Part shown: positions 38,918-50,281 of the stretch, piece by piece
How the letters are laid out: the number at the start of each line of letters is the position of its first letter
Numbering within the stretch: position 1 is the stretch's first letter
Origin: Psychrobacter sp. WY6
GTDB lineage: Bacteria; Pseudomonadota; Gammaproteobacteria; Pseudomonadales; Moraxellaceae
Reading direction: 5' to 3'
DNA length: 64,000 bases
NCBI RefSeq assembly: GCF_018448495.1
Contig: NZ_CP049902.1
Location: 1,178,001 to 1,242,000, forward strand
The notes under the pieces: generated by a model
What the model saw: the letters and a program-made list of their open reading frames with translations, nothing else
What the model was told of the DNA's origin: nothing
The model's database searches: none
Translations under genes and position numbers: made by a program

Positions 38918-41900
38918 ATGCGCCTAAAATCTCTCAAGCTGGCAGGCTTTAAATCCTTTGCCAATCCAACGACTTTTACTTTTCGTCATGGTATCACCGC
39001 CATTGTCGGGCCGAACGGCTGTGGCAAATCTAACGTCATTGATGCCATTCGTTGGGTGCTGGGTGAAACCTCTGCCAAGCAGTTACGTGGCGGCGCGATG
39101 AGTGATGTTATCTTTGCCGGTACGCAAGATAAATCCGCCAAAAGTGTCGCTAGCGTTGAGCTCACCTTCGAGCATACGCAAGATGAGCAAAACGGTATTC
39201 GCCATGAATTTAATCTGTATCAAGAACTGTCCGTTCGTCGTCAGGTAAATAAAGAGGGGCGCTCGGATTATTTTATCAATGGTACGCGCTGTCGTCGCCG
39301 TGATGTCGTCGATGTATTCTTGGGTACGGGACTTGGCGCACGTAGTTATGCGGTGATTGAACAAGGTATGATTGGGCGTATTGTTGAGTCTAGCCCCATG
39401 CAGCTGCGTGAGTTCATCGAAGAGGCAGCAGGAGTCTCACGCTATCAAGCTCGCCGTGAAGAAACCCAAAAGAAGCTCGAGAAAACGAAAGATAATTTGG
39501 CACGCCTGCATGATATGCAAAGCGAGCTGGTCAGCCAACAAAAGCGTCTGTCTAAACAAGCCGCTAGTGCTGAGCGTTACGAAGCGTTAGCGTTGTCGCT
39601 TGCTGATATCAAACAGCAACTTGCCATTCAGCAGCTCTATCAAGCCAAGCATACTCAGCAGCAGCAAAAAATAGCCCATGAGCGCAGCGCCACTGAAGTA
39701 TCAACTTTACAAGCCAACTATGACACCCTAAAAGCCAAGCAAGATAAACTTGCTGCTCATATCAATCAAGAACAGTGGTTAAAAGATGACGCTCAAAGCA
39801 ACCATTATCAACAGCAGCTAAGCTATCAACAAGCAGAGCATCAATTAGGTGATGCTAAATCACAATTAAACGTTATCGCACAGCAACTAGCCAGCTTGGA
39901 TCAACAGCGTCAGCAAGCAGTCGATGAGATAAATCGCTTAAAGGCTGAGCAAGCCGAGCAGCACACTGTGCTAGAAGGATTGCGTCCTAAGCTCAATGAA
40001 TTAACGAATAAACGTGAAGCGCATAAACGCAACGAGCAGCCATTACAGCGCGCCTACCATGACGCGCAAAATCAGCTATCACGCTTGCAAGATAATGCAC
40101 GCATGCTTGAACAACAGCAAGCCATTAATAACCAAGCACAAAAACGTTATCAGCAAAATCATGATAAGTGGCAGCGTCGTCATACAAACTGGCAGCATTT
40201 ATGGCAGCAACTCCAACAGTCGCTATCACCAGTTGAAAGTGCTGGTTTGCAAGATAATTCTAATGCAAATAATTTACAGCAGACGTTATCGGCGCAAGTT
40301 GCTGAGCTAAACAAAAAATTGCAGCAGATTGAACGCCAACAAGACAGTGTGGATGAGCGCTTGTCTGAGCTACAACCGCAAGCGCAGGATTTACAACAGC
40401 AATTGCACACGCAGCAGCGCGAGTTGAGCGAGAATGAGAAGCGCCACGCCGTATTGGCAGGTGAGTACGATACCCTGCATCAAATATTGCATCCTAAGCC
40501 GGCATCAAAATCGCAACAGTCTGCTGATGCAAAAACTGCTGATGTTAAAAGTGATTTAGAAAGCAAAATAGTCAGCGACTATAGCCAATTGACCATTACC
40601 ACCTTGCGTGATCAGATTGAGTTAAGCGCGAAAGGTCAGCAGCATGCCAAGCTACTCGATAGTGTGTTGGCATTGTGGTTAGACAGCCATGTGCTAGTTT
40701 CTAACCAAACCTATCAACCAAATGTTAATAATGTGAGCGCTGACTCCGAGCAAACGCATAGCTTATGGCAAGTACTTGAGCATGAGTTAAAAGATTTATT
40801 TGTTTATCAAAATGCGCAAACCAATACAGTGGACAAGTCATCAATCAAAATAGAAACGGGCCATAGCTTGTGGCTATCTGCTAAACAAAACGGTGTAAAC
40901 GCAAAGCCACTGGTTAGCGAATTGCCTGAGAGTTTGATTGATAAAGTATTGCCTTTATCACAGCTGATTAGCGCACCGAACTTAGCGCTTTGGCAGCACT
41001 GTTATTTATATATTGCACAGCCTGAGACAGATAATAAGCAAACGTTAGAAGCGCTTGCTGAGATTTTAAAAGTATTGCCATCGTCAGCTATTTTACTAAC
41101 GACTGACGGCTGGCTTATCAGTCGTCAGGGTACGATGAATCTAAGTAAATTTGTTGGTGCGCAAGATGGACAAAATGGTAGCAATAACAGCAACAGTCAA
41201 TTTTTAACCCAGCGTTTACAGCAGCGCAGCCGTTTACAAGCGTTAGAAGACTTGCTCGATGAGTTTGAGAACAAAATAGAAGCGCAGAAAAAAGCGATTA
41301 CAAAAGACCAGCGTAACTATGATGCAATGACGGTCAGCTTAGAAGAAACACGCGCGCAAGCTGAGCAATTAACCCGCGATAAGCATCAGTATCAGCAAAA
41401 GCTCACTACTCAGCGTGCCAACGCTGAACGTTTGCAAGCGGACAGCCAACGCCTTAATGCTGACAAAGTTACCCTTGAGCAAGAGCAACAGGAGTTGGTG
41501 CAAGAACAACAATCGCTCAATCATGAGCAGCAGGATCTCCAAAGCAAAATCGCAGCGCTAACGCCACAAATCGCCGATGCTCGCGCGGCAACTCAGCAAT
41601 TACAAGCGGAGCGCAGTGAGCTAAGTCGTACCCGTCAAGCAGATGATGACGCTTGGCAAGCTTTGCAGCTTCGTATTCAACAAAGTGAGATGCGTTTAGA
41701 ACACAGTGTCAGCAGTCTTGCTCGGGCAAATGCGCAATTTGATAAGTCGCTACAAAGCGAGCAAAATCTAAAGACGCGTCATGAGCAGCAGCAAAATATG
41801 CTGCCAGCACTGCAAGCAGCATTACAAACAGTACAGACCGCGCGCGATGAGCAGCAGGCTGTATTAACAGGGCGAGAAACTGCATTAACGGTGCTCAAGC

Positions 41901-42880
41901 AAGAATACAATCAGCAGCAGGTTGAGCTAGATAGCTTACAAAACACACTGCAAACTCAGCAAAATGCGCTTGCCAATCACTCGACCGAGCTGGCACTAAG
42001 CGCTGCAAAATTACAGGATGCTAGTAGCCATACGCAAGAAGCGCTAGATGCTTATTATAAGGTGAGTCATAAATATAAAGCGCATTTGGATATAGCGCAG
42101 CACCCACAGCATCAGCAACAAGTGATGAGCGTTTCAAACTTATTGGCAGATTTTATTGCGCATGATCGCCGTGTGCGCCCAGATAAAATCGCTGAGCTTG
42201 AGGCTGAGCGCGTGCAGCTTGAGCAGCAGCTAGGCAAAATTGGCGCGGTCAATCTCGCTGCCGTGGCAGAGTTGGCAGAGGTTAATGAACGCTTAGAGCC
42301 ACTCGCGCAGCAGACAACCGATATTGCTGCGAGTATGCAGACGTTAACGGAGGCGATTGCTTCGATTGATGAAACGACCAAGACGCTATTTATGCAGACG
42401 CTCGATGCCGTCAATATTGAGCTTGCCAATTTATTTGCCAAAGTGTTTGGTGGCGGGCAAGCCAGTTTAACGCTCAATACGGATGATATGCCCATTAATG
42501 CACCAAAATCAGAACAGTGGCGGGCAGGGCTAACCTTGATGGCACAGCCAAAAGGCAAACGTAACAGCCGTCTCGCTGTGCTTTCAGGCGGCGAAAAGAC
42601 GCTTACTGCATTGAGCTTGATTTTTGCGATATTTAAGCAGCATCCCGCGCCATTTTGTGTGTTGGATGAAGTCGATGCACCACTTGATGACGCCAACGTC
42701 GCTCGCTTTACCAGTCTTATTCATGAATTAGCAGACGATTTGCAGTTTATCTTTATCAGCCATAATAAATTAACGATGCAGATTGCCGATGAGTTAAAAG
42801 GCGTGACCATGCCAAGCGCAGGGATTTCTACCTTGGTCAGTGTGTCACTCGATGAGGCAGCGCGTTACCTTTCTGATTAA
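38918..42880 (+). CDS. smc: Chromosome segregation protein SMC
   Basis: 1320 residues. ATPase that forms the bacterial condensin with ScpA/ScpB. N-terminal Walker A GPNGCGKSN at residues 31-39, followed by WVLGETSAKQLRGG. Two long Gln-rich coiled coils, a central hinge region (roughly residues 530-780) with poor similarity in its middle, and a C-terminal head with signature LSGGEKTLTALSL and Walker B FCVLDEVDAPLDDAN. At 1320 residues it is longer than the usual ~1150-1190; the extra lies in the coiled coils and around the hinge. Frame intact over 4 kb. First of the smc-zipA-ligA group. Confidence 0.96.
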   Translation: MRLKSLKLAGFKSFANPTTFTFRHGITAIVGPNGCGKSNVIDAIRWVLGETSAKQLRGGAMSDVIFAGTQDKSAKSVASVELTFEHTQDEQNGIRHEFNLYQELSVRRQVNKEGRSDYFINGTRCRRRDVVDVFLGTGLGARSYAVIEQGMIGRIVESSPMQLREFIEEAAGVSRYQARREETQKKLEKTKDNLARLHDMQSELVSQQKRLSKQAASAERYEALALSLADIKQQLAIQQLYQAKHTQQQQKIAHERSATEVSTLQANYDTLKAKQDKLAAHINQEQWLKDDAQSNHYQQQLSYQQAEHQLGDAKSQLNVIAQQLASLDQQRQQAVDEINRLKAEQAEQHTVLEGLRPKLNELTNKREAHKRNEQPLQRAYHDAQNQLSRLQDNARMLEQQQAINNQAQKRYQQNHDKWQRRHTNWQHLWQQLQQSLSPVESAGLQDNSNANNLQQTLSAQVAELNKKLQQIERQQDSVDERLSELQPQAQDLQQQLHTQQRELSENEKRHAVLAGEYDTLHQILHPKPASKSQQSADAKTADVKSDLESKIVSDYSQLTITTLRDQIELSAKGQQHAKLLDSVLALWLDSHVLVSNQTYQPNVNNVSADSEQTHSLWQVLEHELKDLFVYQNAQTNTVDKSSIKIETGHSLWLSAKQNGVNAKPLVSELPESLIDKVLPLSQLISAPNLALWQHCYLYIAQPETDNKQTLEALAEILKVLPSSAILLTTDGWLISRQGTMNLSKFVGAQDGQNGSNNSNSQFLTQRLQQRSRLQALEDLLDEFENKIEAQKKAITKDQRNYDAMTVSLEETRAQAEQLTRDKHQYQQKLTTQRANAERLQADSQRLNADKVTLEQEQQELVQEQQSLNHEQQDLQSKIAALTPQIADARAATQQLQAERSELSRTRQADDDAWQALQLRIQQSEMRLEHSVSSLARANAQFDKSLQSEQNLKTRHEQQQNMLPALQAALQTVQTARDEQQAVLTGRETALTVLKQEYNQQQVELDSLQNTLQTQQNALANHSTELALSAAKLQDASSHTQEALDAYYKVSHKYKAHLDIAQHPQHQQQVMSVSNLLADFIAHDRRVRPDKIAELEAERVQLEQQLGKIGAVNLAAVAELAEVNERLEPLAQQTTDIAASMQTLTEAIASIDETTKTLFMQTLDAVNIELANLFAKVFGGGQASLTLNTDDMPINAPKSEQWRAGLTLMAQPKGKRNSRLAVLSGGEKTLTALSLIFAIFKQHPAPFCVLDEVDAPLDDANVARFTSLIHELADDLQFIFISHNKLTMQIADELKGVTMPSAGISTLVSVSLDEAARYLSD

Positions 42881-43094
42881 GAGCAGCGTTGAATAGCAAA
42901 AATAATTGATAACTGGCAGCAGTTGTCGGTGGTATAGTTAGAAATGATGTGACAATATTACAACGTCACGCAAGTGTGTCAGCCTCACGGTAAACGATGA
43001 CTATATGGTGACGATATTCATTAGCCATGCTAGACTATTGCCATTTATTCCCTCTTATGTATTCCCTTTTGTCATATATTAGGATGTATCTCTT

Positions 43095-44111
43095 ATGACC
43101 GCTATTCAGTTTATATTGATTGCCATTGCCGCATTTATCATGCTTGCAGGGCTATTTATGGTCATTCGTAGCTTTAAGCGCCGCAATAATGCTGAAGCGG
43201 TAGCGGTCAATTATGATAAAAACGGTATTCCTATCATACCGCGTCATGAACGCAATATCGTCGATCAGCCAGACTTGGATGATACAGTCGCTGGCGAAAC
43301 AAGTATCGGCCCTGATCGCAGTTATCTAAATGCGGTGGTCGAAGACGAACCTTTGACCCAACCTCATACCCATGTTGATACGCAGCTGACAGCTGGGCAT
43401 GCGGATGTTAATGACAGCGATACTGGCACAATAGATGATGCTGACTATGTGCGCTGGCAAGCAGAGCAGCAGCGTGCTGACAATAGCGAGTTTGCAGAAG
43501 CCGCTGAGCAGATGCATATCGAGCAAGAGCCTGATGCATTTTCTAGCTTGATGTCGGCAACTGACAGCTTGATGCCCTCTATTGATACCGCAGACGAGCC
43601 AAGCTTCGATAATAACAGTCCGATACTCGATCAGCATCTCTCAGAGCCAGTGGATGAAGCGCAAAACGGTCCACTCATCAATGCCAAAGACAACATTAAT
43701 ATCACTATCTTGCCGCATCAATATCGCGACCGTCCAGCCGCAATTATCCGTGGTCGTGACTTATTGGCATTAATTGATAAGTATGGTCTGCGCTATGGCG
43801 CGATGAATATGTTCCATCGCTATGAGCAAAAAGACGGCACCGGTATGCTCTGGTTTAGCATGATGGGCATCACCGATAGTGGTATCGCGCCTTTTGATCC
43901 GCATAGCGTGGCGACCAATACTTATAATGGCGTGGTAGTATTCTTATCTTTGCCGCATCCACAAGCGCTGCGTAGCTTCGATAGTATGATGAGCATCGCT
44001 TATATGATGGCAAGTGATTTGGACGCCATTATGCTCGATGAAGAGAACGAACCAATCACCCCTGAATACAAGCAGCAATTGCGTAATCAAGTCCGCGATT
44101 ATGAAGGTTAG
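43095..44111 (+). CDS. zipA: Cell division protein ZipA
   Basis: 338 residues. Tethers FtsZ to the inner membrane at the division site. N-terminal transmembrane segment (FILIAIAAFIMLAGLFMVI), a basic patch, a long acidic variable linker (~residues 40-190), and a C-terminal FtsZ-binding domain starting near ITILPHQYRDRPAAIIRGRD and containing YGLRYGAMNMFHRYEQKDG, MLWFSMMGITDSGIAPFDP and VVVFLSLPHP. Position between smc and ligA matches the order in related bacteria. ATG at 43095 follows TAGGATGTATCTCTT. Frame intact. Confidence 0.93.
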   Translation: MTAIQFILIAIAAFIMLAGLFMVIRSFKRRNNAEAVAVNYDKNGIPIIPRHERNIVDQPDLDDTVAGETSIGPDRSYLNAVVEDEPLTQPHTHVDTQLTAGHADVNDSDTGTIDDADYVRWQAEQQRADNSEFAEAAEQMHIEQEPDAFSSLMSATDSLMPSIDTADEPSFDNNSPILDQHLSEPVDEAQNGPLINAKDNINITILPHQYRDRPAAIIRGRDLLALIDKYGLRYGAMNMFHRYEQKDGTGMLWFSMMGITDSGIAPFDPHSVATNTYNGVVVFLSLPHPQALRSFDSMMSIAYMMASDLDAIMLDEENEPITPEYKQQLRNQVRDYEG

Positions 44112-44166
44112 TTTTAATGTATGAATACAGGTTGATCAATAAAAGCTGATTCATATTAGCAGTATT

Positions 44167-44206
44167 AAAAAAGGCAAATAGCGATTGACGTTATTTGCCT
44201 TTTTTA
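44167..44206 (+). terminator. Terminator of zipA
   Basis: AAAAAAGGCAAATA / TTATTTGCCTTTTTT, 55 bases past the stop. Confidence 0.85.
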
Positions 44207-44272
44207 ATGGGCTTTAGTTTCTGCAAAATGCTAGAGTCGGTTCAAGATAATTTAGATACAAGGAAGGTGAGT

Positions 44273-44339
44273 GAAAGTACTACACATAGTAGACTGAGCG
44301 AGCCTGACACAGTATCTAATTTATATAGGAACGACTATA
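44273..44339. repeat. Dispersed intergenic repeat, copy 2
   Basis: 67 bases in the zipA-ligA gap, similar to 20771-20836. Shared core GTAGACTGA..AAGCCTGACA..AGTAT...TATATAGGA.C.ACTATA. Confidence 0.6.
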
Positions 44340-44403
44340 TCCGAGCATCCTACAAACTTGTTATCATATCGGCATCTTGAATTGCAAATAAAAGACGCCG
44401 ACT

Positions 44404-46487
<2,084 letters not shown>

Positions 46488-46490
46488 GGT

Positions 46491-47548
46491 ATGGATGCTG
46501 ATATAAGTAAATATAAGAAACTATATGCTAATTATGCCGAGGTTTCTTATCCAATAACTTATAGTGAGAGTAAGCACAAAGTTAGTGATAGACTGAGCCA
46601 TAAAAGACTTTCTAAAAAAATTGCAGAAAATATGGAAGAGTATGTTTCCATATTTGACAATAGGGATTATCTTAGCCTAGATAGAGATACTTATATTTAT
46701 CCTTTTGAAGGAAGTGTTAAAAAATGTGCATTTTGCTTAAAAAGTGAACCTGATGTCAGTTTTAAAAATAAACCACATGTAATCCCAGAGTTTTTAGGGA
46801 ATAAGTATTTATTACATTACGATGAGTGTGATCAGTGCAACTCAGAATTTGGCAACACTATAGAGAGAGAGCTTAGTGAATATTTAAGACCTCGCAGAGT
46901 ATTTAGTAAAATAAAAGGCAAAACGAGAAAGTATATTAGTTCTTACTCCAAGAATGGAAAAAAGGGGTTTGAGTTTTCAGAAGAAAAAGGTAGTTATATT
47001 ATACCAATTAATGATAATTTAGATTTAAACTTTAAGAATAAAGAGTTTACTTACGTTTGTGAAATAGCAAAACATACTCCTATAAATGTTTATAAAGGGC
47101 TTATGAAGGTTTTATATGGCTTACTACCTAGAGAGCATAGAATGTACTTTGAGGTTGTTAGAAATTTTTAATAGATGATAAGTTGGATAAGATTTCAGAT
47201 CAAATAACTATAAAAGTAGTTTCTACATTTATGCCTTACAATAACTTAAGCTCTCCTTATGTAAGTATTTTACATAGAAGTAAAGATACATCTGAAAATG
47301 AAAGTGTTAGAAGAAGATTTTTTGAATATGTAGGAACCATCTGTTTTGGAAATACTATTTTTGAAATACCTATGTATTGTGATAAGGATATTAAAAAAGC
47401 GATAAATAAAAAGGAGATATCTTTGAAGTTAACTCCTAAACCTTATGGGAGCTTTTGGAGGGAGATAGAAGACTTGAATGGAAGAGAGAAGGTTGTATCA
47501 GAGTATCCGTTAAATTTTGGATATCATTCAATTACTGTTTTTGATTAG
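46491..47548 (+). CDS. HNH endonuclease-type protein (HNH_5-like), AT-rich, frameshifted
   Basis: About 352 residues when a break near 47167 (run of five T) is repaired; two open frames join at VVRNF / IDDKLDKIS. Central zinc-finger nuclease-like motif: KCAFCLKSEP, HVIPEFLGNKYLL, ECDQCNSEFGNTIE, matching the HNH_5 pattern CxxC...H(V/I)IPExLG...CxxCNxxFG. N- and C-terminal parts have no match I know. The codon use and base composition are strikingly AT-rich beside GC-richer ligA, which stops only three bases before its ATG. Together with the adjoining RAYT/IS region this looks like acquired DNA. Nuclease activity and any defence role are inference. Confidence 0.72.
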
Positions 47549-47553
47549 TTAGC

Positions 47554-47576
47554 GTAGGGTGCGCCCAGCGCACCTA
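47554..47576 (+). repeat. REP-like palindrome, left copy
   Basis: 23 bases beginning GTAGGGTGCGC, with internal GGTGCGC/GCGCACC symmetry. Matches 49448-49470 in inverted orientation at 22 of 23 positions. Flanks the RAYT gene. Confidence 0.75.
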
Positions 47577-48009
47577 GAAAAAAACTACTCTAATTTATCT
47601 GAAAAACTCTCTGAAAAACCAATTGACTCATTACCCCAGTCTTCCGCATAAACACCTTGCTTCACATAACGATGAAAGCTCGAATATGGCCAGTCTACTA
47701 CATTTTTAACTAACCCATGCTTAACAGGATTATAGTGCAAATAATCCATATGCCTTATGAAGTCTGCTTCGTCTTTTATTTCATGTTCATAAAATCGACG
47801 TTGCCAAATCCTCTTTCGCTTCTTTTAATTTTTGAACGGCTTAACACATCTATTGGTAAATGATATTGCGGACAGGCTTGGGTGGTTAATCGTTTTATCT
47901 GCGACCAACGCATACTATAATTAGCATCGTCAGTAGGCATTTTCCAAATACAGTGTAGATGGTTGACCCCTGCCGTCAATCCCGTAGACTTAAACTTGGG
48001 AGATTTTAG

Positions 48010-48827
48010 TTACGCAGCCTGACGATAATAATCAAACACACCTGTCTTGGCGATTTATAGGCCAAACCCTTTTGAATCCTCGTTTGGTTGTAGTACAGCT
48101 CAATATAGCCAATGATATCGCTGATGGCTGTAAACCTTGTTTTATAGTCTTCGTGATATACCAGCTCGTTCTTTAAAGTGCCCCAGAAGCTTTCTATGGG
48201 TGCATTGTCGAAGCAATTACCTTTAGCGCTCATTGAGCCTGTAAACTGATGCTGTTTGATAATCTTGTGGTAGGCATGGCTACAGTACTGACTGCCTCTG
48301 TCAGAGTGAACTATTAGCTCTTTGCTGGGCCGTTTGTTCTTGATGGCCATGTTCAATGCTTTGCATATTAGATCAGCGGTCATACGTTTGTTAATGGCAT
48401 AGCCAACCAGCTCTTTAGTGTATAAGTCTTTAACCCCTGCTAAGTACAGCCAACCCTCATTCGTCCAGATATAGGTGATGTCACTGACCCAAGACTCATT
48501 AGGACGCTTAGCATCAAACTGCTGATCCAACACGTTTGGATAAACCATTTTATTATGGTTTGAGTCTGTAGTGACTTTAAAGCGTTTATGGCGACGGCAT
48601 TTTATGCCATGTTCTTCTTTGATACGTCTGACCATGTACAAGCTAATATCATGGCCTTGCTCTATGAGCTTTGCATGCAGTCGCTCAACACCATAGCGCT
48701 CACGAGTTTCACTGTGAGCAGCCCTAACCAGTAGCTCAGACTGATTACGATGTATCTGTTGGTCACTGATATCACGACTCAGCCAGTCGTAATAACTTGA
48801 TGGCTTAACACTTAGCACACGGCACAT
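48010..48827 (-). CDS. IS3-family transposase OrfB (catalytic part)
   Basis: DDE integrase-type domain: WVSDITYIWTNEGWLYLAGV (first Asp), IVHSDRGSQYCSHAYHK (second Asp), and FWGTLKNELVY (Glu region of the DDE triad). An HTH_21-like N-terminus (YGVERLHAKLIEQGHDIS) precedes. The reading frame stays open upstream of the ATG at 48827 to the end of orfA, as expected for an OrfAB fusion made by -1 frameshifting. The last codons are out of frame from about 48043 and the repaired end is PRQVWFDYYRQAA, stop at 48010; one base appears missing. Confidence 0.9.
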
Positions 48828-48877
48828 AGTGGTGATGCTAAAGAAGTGCTGATTATCTTTGATAAAGGCGTACCTGA

Positions 48878-49174
48878 CTAACTGTGCTTTGCAAAGTACG
48901 CCGTGGCCTTTTTTAGGATCTCTCGCTCCTCTTCGGCAACTTTAAGTTGTCGCTTGAGCTGCTTTATTTCTTGAAGAGCCGTCATAAGATCAGGATCGTA
49001 TTGAGCTGTTCCTACAAGCTTGCCTTGATTAGCTTTGTTGTTCCAGTTCGATAAGGTTTGCATGGCGATACCAAGCTGCTTTGCGGTCGTTGAAATATTG
49101 CCGTTGTTGTCTGCTATCTTTTTAACAGCTTCGGCTTTAAATTCGTTACTGTAGGTTCTTACTTTCTTGGTCAT
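48878..49174 (-). CDS. IS3-family transposase OrfA
   Basis: 98-residue helix-turn-helix protein (TYSNEFKAEAVKKIADNNGN, TTAKQLGIAMQTLSNWNNKA) with a leucine-zipper-like C-terminus (ALQEIKQLKRQLKVAEEERE). Binds the element's ends. Near its end is the slippery run A AAA AAG (48908-48914 on this strand), the classic site for -1 frameshifting into orfB. Confidence 0.92.
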   Translation of the reverse strand: MTKKVRTYSNEFKAEAVKKIADNNGNISTTAKQLGIAMQTLSNWNNKANQGKLVGTAQYDPDLMTALQEIKQLKRQLKVAEEEREILKKATAYFAKHS

Positions 49175-49447
49175 GATAAACTCCGATTAATACGCTTAGT
49201 TTACCAAGTTTACTTGTACGGTTTCTTCAGCATAGCTCAGGTCGGGTAGTTGTACCCATGCAATGATTTTAAAAGGATATTGTTGTTGAACTTGTTTGAT
49301 GCTTTTTTTAAAGGCTTTTAAGAAGTCATCTTCACACAGTATTTTCTTCGATCGTATGACACCAAAGTAAAAAAGTAGGTAGCACCTTTCGTGTATGAAC
49401 GAATGTATTGTGACATTTATATTTACCGTATGAATTTTAATACTCTA

Positions 49448-49470
49448 TAGGTGCGCAGGGCGCACCCTAC
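49448..49470 (-). repeat. REP-like palindrome, right copy
   Basis: Reverse complement of 47554-47576 with one mismatch. It lies 31 bases upstream of the RAYT start codon. Confidence 0.75.
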
Positions 49471-49478
49471 AAATTAAA

Positions 49479-50015
49479 TTACTCCACTACCTCTCCATGT
49501 GCCTTCGCTTCACCTTTTTTACCATCTGGCTGTATCACGATAGGCAATACCAACCCTTTCGCAAAGTCATCAGACAGCACATAATCATAGCTACTGGCAG
49601 CGATATCAGGCGTGGTATGAATGACAAGTTTCATCTCATTGCCATCGGTTAGCTCATGCGAGACATAGCTTTCACTGAGCTGATCCAAGGCTTTGGATAG
49701 TGCCTCATTACTTGCCATACTGATAGTGAGGTTGTGTTGAGCAGTGGCATTATCTACCTTGAAATACTCTGCGTAGTCGAGCACATTTTGGCTATCAAGC
49801 GCAAACGGATATTGATAATTGGCAGGGTCAGCGGGCTTCTCACCGCTCGCCATGACAGCCCAGTCGATAGTCTTAGTGGCTGTCGTTGAGGAGTCTGCGG
49901 TCGCCACTGCTGGCTCAGAAGCTTGAGCGGCCGTTTCAGCATTGTTGTCGCAGCCAGCCAGTGCCCACATGCTGGCAGTAGCGATGATTATCATATTCAT
50001 TAAGCGCTTAGCCAT
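49479..50015 (-). CDS. Putative lipoprotein, unknown function
   Basis: About 178 residues. I chose ATG 50015 (AAGGA seven bases upstream), which gives a lipoprotein signal ending MWALAGC; an upstream start adds 11 unlikely residues. The mature part begins with an Ala/Thr/Ser-rich linker, then a folded-looking segment (YQYPFALDSQNVLDYAEYFK) and ends DGKKGEAKAHGEVVE. No family recognised. The stop lies right next to the REP-like palindrome. Probably lipid-anchored in the envelope. Confidence 0.65.
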   Translation of the reverse strand: MAKRLMNMIIIATASMWALAGCDNNAETAAQASEPAVATADSSTTATKTIDWAVMASGEKPADPANYQYPFALDSQNVLDYAEYFKVDNATAQHNLTISMASNEALSKALDQLSESYVSHELTDGNEMKLVIHTTPDIAASSYDYVLSDDFAKGLVLPIVIQPDGKKGEAKAHGEVVE

Positions 50016-50200
50016 CGACGTATCCTTAGTATTATTAATCATAGACAATGTCCTATCAGTGCTATTTTGACAGGTTTCTTGATGCTTCTCTAGACAAAAG
50101 CAGCAAACCGTTCATTCTCACCAATGCTTGACCTGAATCTGTGGTTTTGATGTCAGTTTTTATACAGATATTCAATGCAATATTGTTCAATCAATACGCA

Positions 50201-50229
50201 AAAAAAACAGCCATCCTATGATGACTGTC
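50201..50229 (-). terminator. Terminator of the MliC-like gene
   Basis: On the minus strand: ACAGTCATC / GATGGCTGT stem followed by seven T. Confidence 0.8.
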
Positions 50230-50281
50230 TTGTATATGTCGCTGGTTTTTTAAAACTGGCAGGCTGTTTATAGCTAGCTAA

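Larger units (their letters stand above)
47964..49239 (-). mobile_element. IS3-family insertion sequence, 1276 bp
   Basis: Ends TGA...TCA with imperfect terminal inverted repeats (24 of 36 positions match: TGAGCTATGC... and TGACCCCTGC..., both ending in AAACTTGG). Flanked by a 3-bp direct repeat GGT (47961-47963 and 49240-49242), the target duplication. Carries overlapping orfA and orfB with an A-run slippery site. Boundaries are supported independently by the clean rejoining of the interrupted RAYT gene. Confidence 0.92.
47585..49416 (-). pseudogene. REP-associated tyrosine transposase (RAYT), split by an IS
   Basis: Y1-transposase-like protein of the RAYT group, which acts on REP sequences. 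The N-terminal piece (49416 to 49240: MSQYIRSYTKGATYFFT ... IIAWVQLPD) and the C-terminal piece (47963 to 47585: HLHCIWKMPTDDANYSMRW ... DYLHYNPVKHGLV ... SFSDKLE) join perfectly once the 1276-bp IS and its 3-bp duplication are removed. The HUH metal-binding motif DHLH is cut between Asp and His; the catalytic Tyr candidate is in DYLHYNP. Further one-base breaks occur near 49350 and 47818. REP-like palindromes flank it in inverted orientation. Inactive as found. Confidence 0.88.

Noticed and set aside
42112..42696. 194-codon minus-strand frame inside smc
   Set aside because: Lies wholly opposite the conserved SMC head domain; Ser/Ala-rich shadow translation with no family features.
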